Shown in pieces: positions 7,595-16,739 of a stretch of DNA of 64,000 bases (positions are counted from its first letter, which is position 1; each line of letters begins with the position of its first letter). Made by a program: the position numbers and the translations under genes. The notes under the pieces were generated by a model. That model was not told the DNA's origin, did not search any database, and saw nothing but the letters and a program-made list of their open reading frames with translations. This DNA is from Gammaproteobacteria bacterium (GTDB lineage: Bacteria > Pseudomonadota > Gammaproteobacteria > Enterobacterales > Neiellaceae). Where the stretch lies: positions 18,513-82,512 of the forward strand of contig JAFOOX010000036.1 in assembly GCA_017425245.1 (NCBI GenBank). Direction: 5' to 3'.

Positions 7595-8225
7595 AGCTTA
7601 CCTTACAAGCCGCACAACAAAATGTGAACACGCGCCAAATCCGAGCTGCGGCGCAGTCTCCCACCCCGTTTGAGCAGCGGCGAAACCACACCGCAGCAGG
7701 CCACGGCTTTCCAAGGACAGCCCCCCCAAAGCCACGGCCGCAGTCTAACCCACCCAGCGACTCAAGAATGCAGCAGCCTTTCACATTCCCCAAATCGGAC
7801 ATAGCACGAACGCGGTTGTCCACTTTACAACCAGCGGCAGTGCCGTCTTCCCACACCCGTTTGAGCGCCAGCGCAATCACCTAGCCGCAAGCACTGCCTG
7901 CGCGCGGGGTTGCGGGCGAGGCAACAGGACGTTGCCGAGAGCCACTAAGGCACAGGGAAGTGACTTTGTGGCGACCGCAAACCAGTGCGGAGTAACCAAC
8001 AACGCCAAACGCTGGCGCTCTACCGGACCGCCGGGATTGGTAAGGGCCGGGCGGGTCCGGCCCTTACCCGGCCTGCGCCGGCCGGTCGGCGCTCTCACCA
8101 AATCGCTTCGCGATTTGTCTTAATGCTCATTCACCGTGAAACGGAGGTTAAGGCCTGCCCGTCGTGGAGGGGGCGGAACCCCTCCATCTGCTACCACGCA
8201 GTGGCATCTGCTGCAGCTACGCACC
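7595..8225. repeat. Dispersed structured repeat cluster C
   Basis: Opens with a near-copy of 4243-4290 (ACAACAAAATGTGAACACG), then TTGAGCAGCGGCGAAACCAC (7670). An inverted R2 has hairpin GGCAAC-aggac-GTTGCC (7920-7936). A full inverted R1 (8012-8122) has the GGTAAGGGCCGG hairpin and AAATCGC-ttc-GCGATTT. Hairpin TGGAGGGG-gcggaa-CCCCTCCA (8165-8186) and the palindrome CCACGCAGTGG follow. Between about 7720 and 7870 there is unique sequence with no convincing ORF. The remainder up to the EamA gene (8226-8292) shows nothing. Confidence 0.78.
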
Positions 8226-8292
8226 AGAGTGGCCGTCGCCAAGTCCCTGATCGGCCAGTCGATGAAATCGGCACACGCGGGGTTAATCCCGT

Positions 8293-9192
8293 TTACTTCC
8301 GCGACACCAACCCTACCCCCAGGATCACCAGCGCCATGCCCAGCAGGTGGTAAAGGCTGGTCGGTTCGTTGAGCCAGACCACCGCCAGCAGCAGGGTGAA
8401 GACCGGGCCGACGCTGCCGAAGATGGTGGCGCGGGTGGCGCCGATGCGCTGGATCGCTTCGGCCACCATGTAGGTGGGCAGCACCGTCGACACAAAGGCC
8501 AGCAGTAGGGCGTAACCCAGCACCTCGCCATTGACCAGCAGCGCGGACAGCGGCCGCACCAGCACAAAGTGAATCAGCACAAACAGAGTGGAGCCGAGCA
8601 TGGCGATGCTGGTAAACAGCGGGCTGCCCAGCCGCCGTAGCGCCCCTTTGGCCAGCACCACATAGATGGCGTAACTGAGCGCCGAGCCCAGCACCAACGC
8701 CACCCCGTGTAGCACCTGGGCGCTGTCGCCCAACTGCTGCTCGCGGCCATAGATCACCCACACCCCGAGGTAGCAGAGCAGCAGGGCGGCGACGATGCGC
8801 GCTGTCAGCCGTTCACCGAGAAAGATCGCGGCCAGCACCGCGATCAGCGCCGGATAGGTGAATAGGGTCAGACGTTCGAGCTGGGCCGAGATCAGCTCCA
8901 GCCCCAGCAGATCGAGGATCGAGGCCAGGTAGTAGCCAAAGAACCCGAGGGCCACCACCTTGAACAGCAATGACTTGGGCTGCTGCGCTGGCCAGCCCTG
9001 ACGCCACCATAGCCAGGCCAGAATCGCGCCATAGAAGGGGGCCGACAGCAGCATGCGCAGGGCCAGCAGGGTTTCGGCGTCGACACCGGCGGCATAGGCC
9101 AGCTTGATGAAGATCGACTTGAGGGCAAACAGGAAAGTACCGGCGATCGCCAGCACCACCCCAAGCAAGGCAGATGAAGGAGCAAAACTCAT
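8293..9192 (-). CDS. EamA/DMT-family transporter
   Basis: A 299-aa inner-membrane protein with about ten hydrophobic helices in two EamA repeats of roughly 135 residues. The first begins GVVLAIAGTFLFALKSIFIK and the second HGVALVLGSALSYAIYVV. DMT proteins export or exchange small metabolites such as amino acids; the substrate cannot be read from sequence. It is a single gene, with the repeat cluster downstream and a cyclase gene 74 nt upstream on the same strand. The ribosome-binding site is weak. A second, only distantly similar EamA protein is encoded at 47500-48366. Confidence 0.85.
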   Translation of the reverse strand: MSFAPSSALLGVVLAIAGTFLFALKSIFIKLAYAAGVDAETLLALRMLLSAPFYGAILAWLWWRQGWPAQQPKSLLFKVVALGFFGYYLASILDLLGLELISAQLERLTLFTYPALIAVLAAIFLGERLTARIVAALLLCYLGVWVIYGREQQLGDSAQVLHGVALVLGSALSYAIYVVLAKGALRRLGSPLFTSIAMLGSTLFVLIHFVLVRPLSALLVNGEVLGYALLLAFVSTVLPTYMVAEAIQRIGATRATIFGSVGPVFTLLLAVVWLNEPTSLYHLLGMALVILGVGLVSRK

Positions 9193-9265
9193 GTCAATCC
9201 ACTGAGCGCGACGCAGCGGCTGATGATGCCACAGTCAGCCGCGACATGGGGGCTGAACGGCCGCG

Positions 9266-12200
9266 TCAGCCGCCGTCAGCCACCAGCCGCCACAAGGCCA
9301 CCCGACCCTTGCCATCGCCTTTGGCCTGATAGAGGGCACTGTCGGCACGACGCAGCAGCTCCTGATCATCCACCGCCAGCAGGCCGGTCTCGGCCTCGGC
9401 GATGCCGATGGAACAGCCCAGCGCTTTGCCTTGAGGATAGCTGACCGGTTTGCCAAGCAGGATCGACAGCAGCGGGGCAAAGTGGCCGTTGGCGTCCAGC
9501 GCCTGTAACAGTCGGTCTGCCACCCGCCGGGCGTTGGCCGCCGGCGTACCCGGAAACAGAATCACAAACTCGTCACCGCCCCAGCGGGCGGCGAGATCCA
9601 TGTCGCGCAGACCGGAGCGCAGCAGTTCGGCAAAGGCTTTGAGCACCTCGTCACCAATGTCGTGGCCGTAGCTGTCGTTGATGTACTTGAAGTTATCGAG
9701 ATCGATAAAGGCCAGCGCGCAACGGGCTGAATGGCCGGTGGCGGTCACCATCTCCTCGCGCAGCCGGGCCTGCATCGCCTGACGGTTGGCGAGGCCGGTG
9801 AGCACGTCGGTGGTGGACATCCGCACCAGCCGTTCACGGTGAGCGATCTGGGCGAATTGGGCCGCCAGCTGGGCGGCGAGCAGGCTTAGCACTTCGCGAT
9901 CATGACGGTCGAAATAGCGGCTGGAATCAAGGGTGTTAAGCATCAGCGCGCCAGCCAGCTTGCCCTCTTCCATTAGCGGCAGGGCCACCAGCGATCGGTA
10001 GGTGGCGCGGGTGCCGATCTCGCCTTCGCGGTGCAGGCGGTTCTCCACCAGCACGCCGCTCTGCTCCCCCAGCCTGGGTAACTGGGCCACCAGCTGCTGG
10101 GCTTCCAGCTCATCGCCAAAGCTGGCCAGCATCAGCCACTCGCCCTCATGCTGACGGAAGATGGCAGCGGCGTGGGCCGACAGGTTGGCGGCCACAAAAC
10201 GCAGGGTAGTTTGGGCCAGCGCCTTCATCGATTCGTACTGATCGACCATACGCTGCAGCCTTGATAGCAGATTAACCTCGCGTAGCCGTTTGCGGGCGTC
10301 GTCGAGACGGGTCTGTTGCACTGCCATGGTGACCAGATCATCAAGGGCCAGATTGACAACCTGCAGCCGCTCGGGCGGAAGATCGATGTCGGGGTCTCCC
10401 CCCTCCTCGAGCCTCAGCAGCGCCTCGTGGATGCGCTGATAGCTGACCGGCATCATCATCGCACTGCACAGCTGCAGGGCCTGCTGCAGGTAGGTCACCG
10501 CCTTGCTGCGCTGCCCTTGGCGGCACATCAGCTGGGCCAGCTCCAGATAACAGAGCGGCAGCATGCGGTTGTCGATATCCAGCTGGCCGCCCAGATACTC
10601 CGGCGCGGCTTCGAAGATCTCGCGGGCCTGGATAAAGTCACGCTGGGCCATGGCCAGCGAACCACGCAGCAGGGCACGCAGGAATTCACCGGAGGGCGAC
10701 GGCTGGAAGGTCAAAACCCGCATCCGTTCGATGCACTGAGCGGCCTGAGCCAGCTCGCCCAGCTTGACATGGCAGAAGCCCTTGAGGGTGTAGACATCGT
10801 AAAGATTGCGGAACGGAAAATGGGTCAGGCGGCGAGCGCGACAGATGGCCAGCAGCTGATCGACCAGTTCGATGGCCCGCTCATAATGGCGGGTAAGCAT
10901 GTAAAGCCAAGCGATATTGAACAAGGTGACCAGCACTTCGCTGTAGTCACGCTCGCGGCGCACCACGGCAAAGGCGCGAGCGTAATGCTTCATCGCCTGT
11001 CCATACTGTTCCAGCAGGGTGTGGAAGTAGCCGATGCCATTACGGATACGCACCAAATCGAGCTGATCGCCCAGCTCGCTGCGCAGCGTTTCGCTGATGT
11101 TGAAGCAGCGGAACATGGCGTAATATTCATGACGGTAACTGTGCAAAATGCCTCGGCCCTGGAAGGCGGCGGCCAGCTGGGCACGATGGCCACAGGCACG
11201 GGCTAGCCGAATCGCCTGCCGGCTGACCTTAAGCACGTCGGTCACCAACACCTGATCGGAGAAGCGCAGGAACACATAGTAGTTACGTAGGCAGTAGATC
11301 AGGGCGTTGGTCAGGCCGTGGCGCTCCAGCAGTACCGTCAGCTGCTGGAATTGGGCCAGGCCGATGGGGGTGGTCGACTTGTCGTGCAGGTAGTAAAAGA
11401 CAAACAACCCTTTGGCCAACTGCAGTTCATCCTGCAACTTCTCGGCCAAAACGATCGACTGGCGGGCCGCCTGCTGCGCCGACTCGAAATCTTGGCGCTG
11501 CTGATAACAATAGGAAAGCAGCCGCTGTACCAAGCACAGGCGGGAGCTGTCGGCAGTCAGCTCCAGCTCATGGGTCAGGGCTTCCAGTACCGCCAGGGCG
11601 TCGTCCACTTCGTTGAGATCAAGCAATGATTCGGCGTAATAGAGCTGAAGTTCATGCTGCTGACTGGCCGGCCAGATAAGCGCCACTTCCTCCAGCAACT
11701 CACGCGCTGCAGCCACCACCTCAGCAAAGGCCAGTAACACCCGTGCCCGTTTCAAACGTGACAGACAGATACTGGCCTCAGGCCAGCTGGCTGGCGGCGA
11801 CGGCATCGCCAGCCCCTCCACCGACACCAGCGCATGGCGGCTGTCGATCCAGTCGAAAAAATGCTCCCAATCCGCCTCAAACCGGTTATCAGACAGACAA
11901 CGGTGCGTCGCCACCTGCAGCACGATCAGCATGGGCGCAGCGGTCGGTGTTGCGGCCAACCGCTGCAGCAGGTGCAGCAGGCTGGGTCCGGCCTGCTCCA
12001 ACTGCTTGAGCAGCAGCACCCGGCCCACCACACTGGCATCGGCCACCAGCGTGGCCAGGCCGTTGAGCAGGCTCTGGTATTCGAAATGGCGATCATCAAG
12101 CAGCGGCAGCTTGTCGCCATCCGGCTCTTCGCCGTTGGCCAGCGCCGCCAGCTGTTCGCGCAGCGACAGATAGCTGACATGGCGCTGCACCGCCTGCTGG

Positions 12201-12451
12201 CGCTGAACAGCCGTACCCTGGCCCTGCCACCAGCCGATCAACGGCTCAAATGGCTGCAGGGCATTGAGCGGCGGCGTGGGTAGCAGATCACACTGGATCC
12301 CTTCGCTATGGGCCAGATGAGTCACCGCCGCCCGCACCAGTTGGCCATCCTCGCACGCCACCGCCACCAGCCCGGGACAGGCCAGATCAGCGCTGGCCTG
12401 TTGCCAAGCCAGTAACAGCTGGTTTTCAAGAGTAGCGTAGCTGTCGCTCAT
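9266..12451 (-). CDS. Diguanylate cyclase with degenerate AAA/STAND-like, TPR and GAF domains
   Basis: A 1061-aa soluble protein. Residues 1-240 look like the AAA module of MalT/LuxR-type STAND regulators that has lost its active site: where Walker A belongs there is AVACEDGQLVRAA (30-42), and where Walker B belongs, RVLLLKQLEQAGPSLL (144-159). Residues about 240-690 are TPR-like helical repeats, 730-880 a GAF-like domain, 895-1061 GGDEF. The active motif GGDEF is at 958-962, with an inhibitory RxxD (RDMD) five residues before it, so c-di-GMP synthesis with product inhibition is expected. The helical scaffold presumably receives a signal, unknown here. Confidence 0.82.
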   Translation of the reverse strand: MSDSYATLENQLLLAWQQASADLACPGLVAVACEDGQLVRAAVTHLAHSEGIQCDLLPTPPLNALQPFEPLIGWWQGQGTAVQRQQAVQRHVSYLSLREQLAALANGEEPDGDKLPLLDDRHFEYQSLLNGLATLVADASVVGRVLLLKQLEQAGPSLLHLLQRLAATPTAAPMLIVLQVATHRCLSDNRFEADWEHFFDWIDSRHALVSVEGLAMPSPPASWPEASICLSRLKRARVLLAFAEVVAAARELLEEVALIWPASQQHELQLYYAESLLDLNEVDDALAVLEALTHELELTADSSRLCLVQRLLSYCYQQRQDFESAQQAARQSIVLAEKLQDELQLAKGLFVFYYLHDKSTTPIGLAQFQQLTVLLERHGLTNALIYCLRNYYVFLRFSDQVLVTDVLKVSRQAIRLARACGHRAQLAAAFQGRGILHSYRHEYYAMFRCFNISETLRSELGDQLDLVRIRNGIGYFHTLLEQYGQAMKHYARAFAVVRRERDYSEVLVTLFNIAWLYMLTRHYERAIELVDQLLAICRARRLTHFPFRNLYDVYTLKGFCHVKLGELAQAAQCIERMRVLTFQPSPSGEFLRALLRGSLAMAQRDFIQAREIFEAAPEYLGGQLDIDNRMLPLCYLELAQLMCRQGQRSKAVTYLQQALQLCSAMMMPVSYQRIHEALLRLEEGGDPDIDLPPERLQVVNLALDDLVTMAVQQTRLDDARKRLREVNLLSRLQRMVDQYESMKALAQTTLRFVAANLSAHAAAIFRQHEGEWLMLASFGDELEAQQLVAQLPRLGEQSGVLVENRLHREGEIGTRATYRSLVALPLMEEGKLAGALMLNTLDSSRYFDRHDREVLSLLAAQLAAQFAQIAHRERLVRMSTTDVLTGLANRQAMQARLREEMVTATGHSARCALAFIDLDNFKYINDSYGHDIGDEVLKAFAELLRSGLRDMDLAARWGGDEFVILFPGTPAANARRVADRLLQALDANGHFAPLLSILLGKPVSYPQGKALGCSIGIAEAETGLLAVDDQELLRRADSALYQAKGDGKGRVALWRLVADGG

Positions 12452-12503
12452 GGATGATTCCGGCCCCGCCGGTCACTGCGTCACTGCAATTCAAGCCACA
12501 GTA

Positions 12504-12529
12504 TAAGGGGCCGCTCAGGGCGGCCCCTA
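12504..12529 (-). terminator. Hairpin between trmL and the cyclase gene
   Basis: Arms AGGGGCCGC and GCGGCCCCT form a strong stem, but the minus-strand 3' side (TATACTG) lacks a T-run. It could end trmL transcription or act as an attenuating structure before the cyclase gene. Confidence 0.5.
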
Positions 12530-12586
12530 TCACGGGCAAAGACCAGACCACGAAAACATGACCAACCCCGAAAAAGCGCAGCCGGC

Positions 12587-13051
12587 TCACCCTAATTGGG
12601 GATAGTCAAACTGGCGCAGGGCTTCATAGACCACCACCGCCACCGCATTGCTAAGGTTCAGCGAGCGGCTGTCCGGCCGCATCGGAATACGCAGCAGCGA
12701 TGTCGTCGACAGGCTGTCGAGAATGGCTGACGGTAAACCTCGGGTCTCACACCCAAACAGCAGCAGATCGCCGCATGCAAACTGGATGTCGCTGTGACGC
12801 TGCTGACCGCGGGTGGTGCAAGCCAGCACCCGGGCAGGATTGAGCGCCGCCAGCAATGCCGGGTAATCCGCGTGGCGGCGTACCTCAGCAAACTCATGGT
12901 AATCGAGGCCGGCACGGCGCAGGCGTTTGTCATCCCAAGCGAACCCCAGCGGTTCAATCAGATGCAAGCGCATGCCGCTGTTAGCACACAAGCGAATGAT
13001 GTTGCCGGTATTGGGCGGAATCTCCGGCTGGTAGAGGGCAATATCAAGCAT
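12587..13051 (-). CDS. trmL: tRNA (cytidine/uridine-34-2'-O)-methyltransferase TrmL
   Basis: A 154-aa SPOUT methyltransferase, close to the 157 aa of E. coli TrmL (YibK). It 2'-O-methylates the wobble base of two tRNA-Leu species with S-adenosylmethionine, as a cytoplasmic dimer. Family motifs are visible: [16 protein letters not shown] near the N-terminus, FGCETRGLP (98-106), [22 protein letters not shown] forming the trefoil-knot cofactor site. It lies downstream of cpxRA on the same strand, 39 nt after the cpxA stop, so it may be read with the Cpx operon. Confidence 0.93.
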   Translation of the reverse strand: MLDIALYQPEIPPNTGNIIRLCANSGMRLHLIEPLGFAWDDKRLRRAGLDYHEFAEVRRHADYPALLAALNPARVLACTTRGQQRHSDIQFACGDLLLFGCETRGLPSAILDSLSTTSLLRIPMRPDSRSLNLSNAVAVVVYEALRQFDYPQLG

Positions 13052-13089
13052 CTGGCAGTTACCGGTCGCAGATCAGCAGGCGACGCAGC

Positions 13090-14421
13090 CTAGCGGCCGC
13101 CATCGCCAGTGGCAACTGGCAACACCAGGTTCACCTGCAGCCCACCCAGCTCACCACGCTCGGCGCTGACCCGGCCGCCGTGCTGGCGGCTTACGGCTGC
13201 CACAATCGCCAGCCCCAAGCCGGCCTGACCGCTGTGGCCCTGCCCCTGAACGAAGGGGGCGAAGGGGTCCTGACCATCCTCCAACATCAAACCACGCCCA
13301 TCATCGGCAACCATCAACTGCACTTCGTCACCATTGCGCGTCATTCTTATCGCCACCCGCTGACGGGCATGACGACAGGCGTTGTCGAGCAGGTTGTCGA
13401 GCAGGGCGCGCAGCATCACGCCATCACCGTTAACACTGACGGCACAGAGTTCGGTAGTGCAGGTCAATCCACGCTGCTCGATGGTCAACGCCAGATCGGC
13501 AACTGCGGCCTCAACCAGAGGGGTTAGCAGCAAGCGTTGCTGACCGCCCAACGGCGTCTGGCTGCGGGTCAACATCAATACCTGATTCAAGCGTTCGTCG
13601 AGCTGGGCCACCGCCCGCTCCACCTGCTGCAGCATCTCCTCGCCCTGCTGGCGGCGCAGCAGCCCGGCCGCCAGTCGCAGCCGGGTCAACGGACTCTTGA
13701 GTTCGTGGGAAACATAATGGAGCAGGGTTTGACGGGCCAGCAGCTCACGCTCCAGCGCGTCAGCCATGGTGCTCATGGTGCGCGCCAGCTGGCCAAACTC
13801 GTCATGGCGCTGCTGCAGCTGGCGATCAGGGCGGCTCTGCCACTGGCCACTGGCCAGCTCCCGGGCATGATGTTCCAGTTGCCGTAGCGGCCGGCCGAGA
13901 CGACTGGCCAGCAGCGCACAACCCGCCGCACTGACCGCGAAGAACAGGCCAAAGGCCAGCAGCGGCCAGTCGCTGATGAAACGCGCCACCAGCGCCCCGG
14001 CATGGGGAGCTTTGCGGCGCGCCAGTAGCACAGGTCCGTCACCATCGACGGCAAAGGGGCCAAGGTAGTGCCAACCATCGATCACCCGCAGCTGCGGCGG
14101 TTGATCCAGCCACTGCGGCAGCTCGGCCAGCAGTCGAGGGCTAGCCGCCGGCCCCTTCAACTGTTCGCCATCGTGACTGAACACCAGCAGTTGCTCATCA
14201 CGACCATGGCGCGGGGGCAGAGGCCGACCATCAGCCAGCCTCTGCAGCGCCCGCGCCACCGGCGGCGGCGGCTGACCATCAAAGGGCATGGCCGGCGGTG
14301 GCGGCGACCAGGCCCTTGGCAGTACCAGCAACAGCAGCAGCATGGCCACCAGAATCAGCCAAAACCACAGCACCAGCCGCCAGTAGAGACCGCCGGTAGG
14401 CAGCTTAAGCCTGGGCATCAT
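13090..14421 (-). CDS. cpxA: Envelope-stress sensor histidine kinase CpxA
   Basis: Inner-membrane kinase, 443 aa from the ATG at 14421, which overlaps the 3' end of cpxR (ATGATG inside the last cpxR codons). A longer frame to 14634 runs antiparallel to real cpxR coding sense and is rejected. TM1 about 13-35, a proline-rich periplasmic sensor 36-150, TM2 151-172, HAMP 173-230. The dimerisation motif HELKSPLTRLR has catalytic H239, and the ATPase part shows LLDNLLDNACRHA and DDGRGL. It phosphorylates CpxR on envelope protein misfolding. The assignment is supported by the E. coli-like order with cpxR, cpxP and fieF. Confidence 0.9.
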   Translation of the reverse strand: MMPRLKLPTGGLYWRLVLWFWLILVAMLLLLLVLPRAWSPPPPAMPFDGQPPPPVARALQRLADGRPLPPRHGRDEQLLVFSHDGEQLKGPAASPRLLAELPQWLDQPPQLRVIDGWHYLGPFAVDGDGPVLLARRKAPHAGALVARFISDWPLLAFGLFFAVSAAGCALLASRLGRPLRQLEHHARELASGQWQSRPDRQLQQRHDEFGQLARTMSTMADALERELLARQTLLHYVSHELKSPLTRLRLAAGLLRRQQGEEMLQQVERAVAQLDERLNQVLMLTRSQTPLGGQQRLLLTPLVEAAVADLALTIEQRGLTCTTELCAVSVNGDGVMLRALLDNLLDNACRHARQRVAIRMTRNGDEVQLMVADDGRGLMLEDGQDPFAPFVQGQGHSGQAGLGLAIVAAVSRQHGGRVSAERGELGGLQVNLVLPVATGDGGR

Positions 14422-15106
14422 CGACCACCCATTGATAGCCGCGGCCACGCACCGTCTTGATCCGCTCGCGGCCGTCATCACGCACCGGCAGCTTCTGGCG
14501 CAGGTGGCTGACATGCACATCGAGGCTGCGATCGAGCGGCGACAGCGGCCGGCCCAACGCTTGCTGACAGAGCTGGGCGCGATTGACCACCTTGCCGCCA
14601 TGGGCCACCAGCACCTGCAGCAAACGGTATTCAACAGCGGTCAGCGGCAGCAGTTCGCCGCGGCAGCGGGCCTCCAGCGCGCCATCATCAAAGCTCAGAT
14701 CGCCGCTGCTGCGGCTGGTGCGGCTGCCGGCATGGCGGCGCAACAGCGCCCGCACCCGGGCCAAGAGTTCACCCTCGTCAAAAGGCTTGGCCAGATAATC
14801 ATCGGCACCAGCATCCAGCCCCTGCACCTTGTCGATCGGGTCGCCACGGGCGGTGAGCATCAGCACCGGCCCGTCATAGCTGACCCGCAACCGGCGCAGC
14901 ACCTCATAACCGCTCAAACCGGGCAGCATCACATCCAGCAGCACCAGTTCCGGTGGCCGCGCTTCAGCCAGCGCCAGGGCATCACGGCCGTTGTGGGCAG
15001 CGGCAACCTGATAGCCCTCCAGCCGCAACAGGGTGGCGAGCAAGCTACAGAGATCGCGATCATCATCCACCAGCAGCAGTTGCGGCTGCCGTTCAGCTGT
15101 CTCCAC
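14405..15106 (-). CDS. cpxR: Response regulator CpxR
   Basis: OmpR-family regulator, 233 aa from GTG 15106, chosen because AGGAGGGG lies 5-7 nt upstream and the protein then starts where E. coli CpxR does; the frame to 15226 would run into the shared promoter region. The receiver has D14/D15, phosphoacceptor D58 (LVLLDVMLPG), T85 and K107. The winged helix ends with KTVRGRGYQWV. It controls envelope-stress genes, probably including the divergent cpxP at 15256. I looked for tandem GTAAA boxes in the 149-bp intergenic region and found none, so the binding site here is unclear. Confidence 0.92.
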   Translation of the reverse strand: METAERQPQLLLVDDDRDLCSLLATLLRLEGYQVAAAHNGRDALALAEARPPELVLLDVMLPGLSGYEVLRRLRVSYDGPVLMLTARGDPIDKVQGLDAGADDYLAKPFDEGELLARVRALLRRHAGSRTSRSSGDLSFDDGALEARCRGELLPLTAVEYRLLQVLVAHGGKVVNRAQLCQQALGRPLSPLDRSLDVHVSHLRQKLPVRDDGRERIKTVRGRGYQWVVDDAQA

Positions 15107-15255
15107 CGACCCCTCCTGTTTGCCCGCTGCCGTCACCTTAAGGGGGTGCGCCACCCCTGCCCATAGCCTTAGCACTTCTTCAGCAAAGGCAACAGCCAAT
15201 TCACACCCAGCAGGCGACACTGCCAACGTGGATTAACCACCAAGGAGCCTAAACC

Positions 15256-15732
15256 ATGAACACTCTCACCCGATCCCTTACTCTCGCCGCCACCCTGCTG
15301 CTGGCCAGCACCGTTTTTGCCGCACCCGGTGACTGCAACGGCGGCTCCCGCCGCGCCAACGGCCCCGGTGGCGACCCGTGGCGTGGCGTCCTCAGCGAGC
15401 TGGATCTGAGCAGCGAACAGCAGACCGCCATCGACAAGCTGCTGGACGATGCCCGCGACCAACGGCTGAACAACCGTGAGCAACGCCGCGACCGGCGTGA
15501 GCAGCACCACGAGCAGATGGTCAAACTGCTGCAGCAGGAGAGCTTTGATGAAGCAGCAGCCTCGGCCCTGCTTGCCGCCGAAGACGAGACTCGCGACCAG
15601 CAGCGGCTAGCGATGATGAAACTGCATCACCAGATTGGCCGCCAGCTCAACGACAAGCAGCGTGAACAGCTGGTGGCGCTGCTCGATGAGTGGTTCGAAG
15701 AGCGTGGCCCGCGCGGTGGCCGCGGTAAATAA
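15256..15732 (+). CDS. cpxP: CpxP/Spy-family periplasmic protein
   Basis: A 158-aa protein with a signal peptide (residues 1-22, cleavage after STVFA) and a helical, highly charged mature part carrying LTXXQ-like motifs (LDLSSEQQTAIDKLL and LNDKQREQLVALL). CpxP inhibits CpxA and delivers misfolded proteins for degradation; Spy is a related chaperone. Divergent placement from cpxR and the following fieF reproduce the enterobacterial order, which favours CpxP over Spy. The ribosome-binding site AAGGAG precedes the ATG. Mature residues 24-45 are Gly/Arg/Asn-rich and probably disordered. Confidence 0.85.
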   Translation: MNTLTRSLTLAATLLLASTVFAAPGDCNGGSRRANGPGGDPWRGVLSELDLSSEQQTAIDKLLDDARDQRLNNREQRRDRREQHHEQMVKLLQQESFDEAAASALLAAEDETRDQQRLAMMKLHHQIGRQLNDKQREQLVALLDEWFEERGPRGGRGK

Positions 15733-15756
15733 CCAACGGCAATCGACGAATGACCT

Positions 15757-15778
15757 GGGGCGGCTATAATGCCGCCCC
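15757..15778 (+). promoter_or_regulatory. Perfect hairpin with TATAAT loop abutting the fieF start codon
   Basis: GGGGCGGC (15757-15764), TATAAT (15765-15770), GCCGCCCC (15771-15778), then immediately ATG. The loop is an exact -10 consensus, but no good -35 lies at the right distance, and no ribosome-binding site separates hairpin and ATG. It could be a terminator for cpxP without a T-run, a promoter for leaderless fieF mRNA, or both. Confidence 0.5.
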
Positions 15779-16678
15779 ATGCATATCGCCCCCGCCCAAT
15801 ACCAGCAGCAGGTGCGCCGCGCGGCCACCGCCGCCACAGCGACCGCCTGCCTGCTGATCAGCCTCAAACTGGTGGCCTATCTGGCCTCCGGTTCCACCAG
15901 TGTGTTGGCCGCGCTGGTCGATTCGCTGATGGATGCGGCCGCCAGCCTGCTCAACCTCATGGCCTTGCGTTTTGCCACTCAACCCGCAGATGACCACCAT
16001 CGCTTCGGCCACGGCAAGATGGAGAGTCTGGCTGCCCTCGGCCAGTCGCTGTTCATTACCGGCTCGGCGCTGTTGCTCGCCATCGAGGGAATGTCGCGAG
16101 TAGTCAACCCGGCACCGGTTACCGCCCTGCCGTGGGCCATCGGCGTGATGCTGTTCTCCATGGTGGCCACCCTCGCCCTGCTCACTTATCAACGTCATGT
16201 GGTCAAACAAACCGGGTCACTGGCAATTAAGGCCGACTCCCTCCATTATCGCTCGGATATGCTGCTCAACGGCGCCATCCTGCTCGCCCTGTTGTTGAGT
16301 GGCCTAGGCATCAACCGCGCCGATCCCATTCTGGCCATGCTGATCGCCGGTTACATGCTGTGGAGCGCCCGCCACATCGCCCTTGATGCCAGCCATGCCT
16401 TGCTCGACCGCGCCCTGCCCGATGACGAGCAAGCCCGCATCCGCGAACTGGTGTTAGCCGAGGCTGGGGTGCTGGGCATGCACGATCTGCGCACCCGCCA
16501 GTCAGGGCCCACCCGCTTTATCCAGCTGCATCTGGAGTTGGACGAGCAGCTGTTGCTGGTCGATGCCCATGCCATTGCCGATCGGGTCGAGAAAAAACTG
16601 CGCGGCGCCTTCGGCGGGGCCGATGTGCTGATCCATCAGGACCCCTGCCCGGTCGTTAACAAGCCACCGGCCAGCTGA
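15779..16678 (+). CDS. fieF: Cation diffusion facilitator FieF (Fe2+/Zn2+ efflux)
   Basis: A 299-aa inner-membrane metal/proton antiporter, nearly the length of E. coli FieF/YiiP. Six transmembrane helices are followed by a C-terminal cytoplasmic metallochaperone-like domain. Transport-site residues D48xxxD52 (ALVDSLMD) and H156xxxD160 (LHYRSD) are present, as is the ADDHHRFGHGK loop (70-80). The C-terminal LRTRQSGPTRFIQLHLE is strongly FieF-like. The ATG at 15779 aligns with the E. coli start, but its upstream 22 bp are a perfect hairpin with no ribosome-binding site. Confidence 0.92.
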   Translation: MHIAPAQYQQQVRRAATAATATACLLISLKLVAYLASGSTSVLAALVDSLMDAAASLLNLMALRFATQPADDHHRFGHGKMESLAALGQSLFITGSALLLAIEGMSRVVNPAPVTALPWAIGVMLFSMVATLALLTYQRHVVKQTGSLAIKADSLHYRSDMLLNGAILLALLLSGLGINRADPILAMLIAGYMLWSARHIALDASHALLDRALPDDEQARIRELVLAEAGVLGMHDLRTRQSGPTRFIQLHLELDEQLLLVDAHAIADRVEKKLRGAFGGADVLIHQDPCPVVNKPPAS

Positions 16679-16739
16679 GCTGTCGTCGCTGGCGCCGCGT
16701 ATTGCTATGCTGACTACCTGCCAATGACGGAGCCAATCC

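Noticed and set aside
14422..14634. N-terminal extension of cpxA in the open frame
   Set aside because: It lies entirely within cpxR in another frame; the CpxA family starts at the overlapping ATG 14421/14418.
15107..15255. CpxR-binding GTAAA tandem boxes upstream of cpxP
   Set aside because: Looked for and not found on either strand, so no operator is reported.
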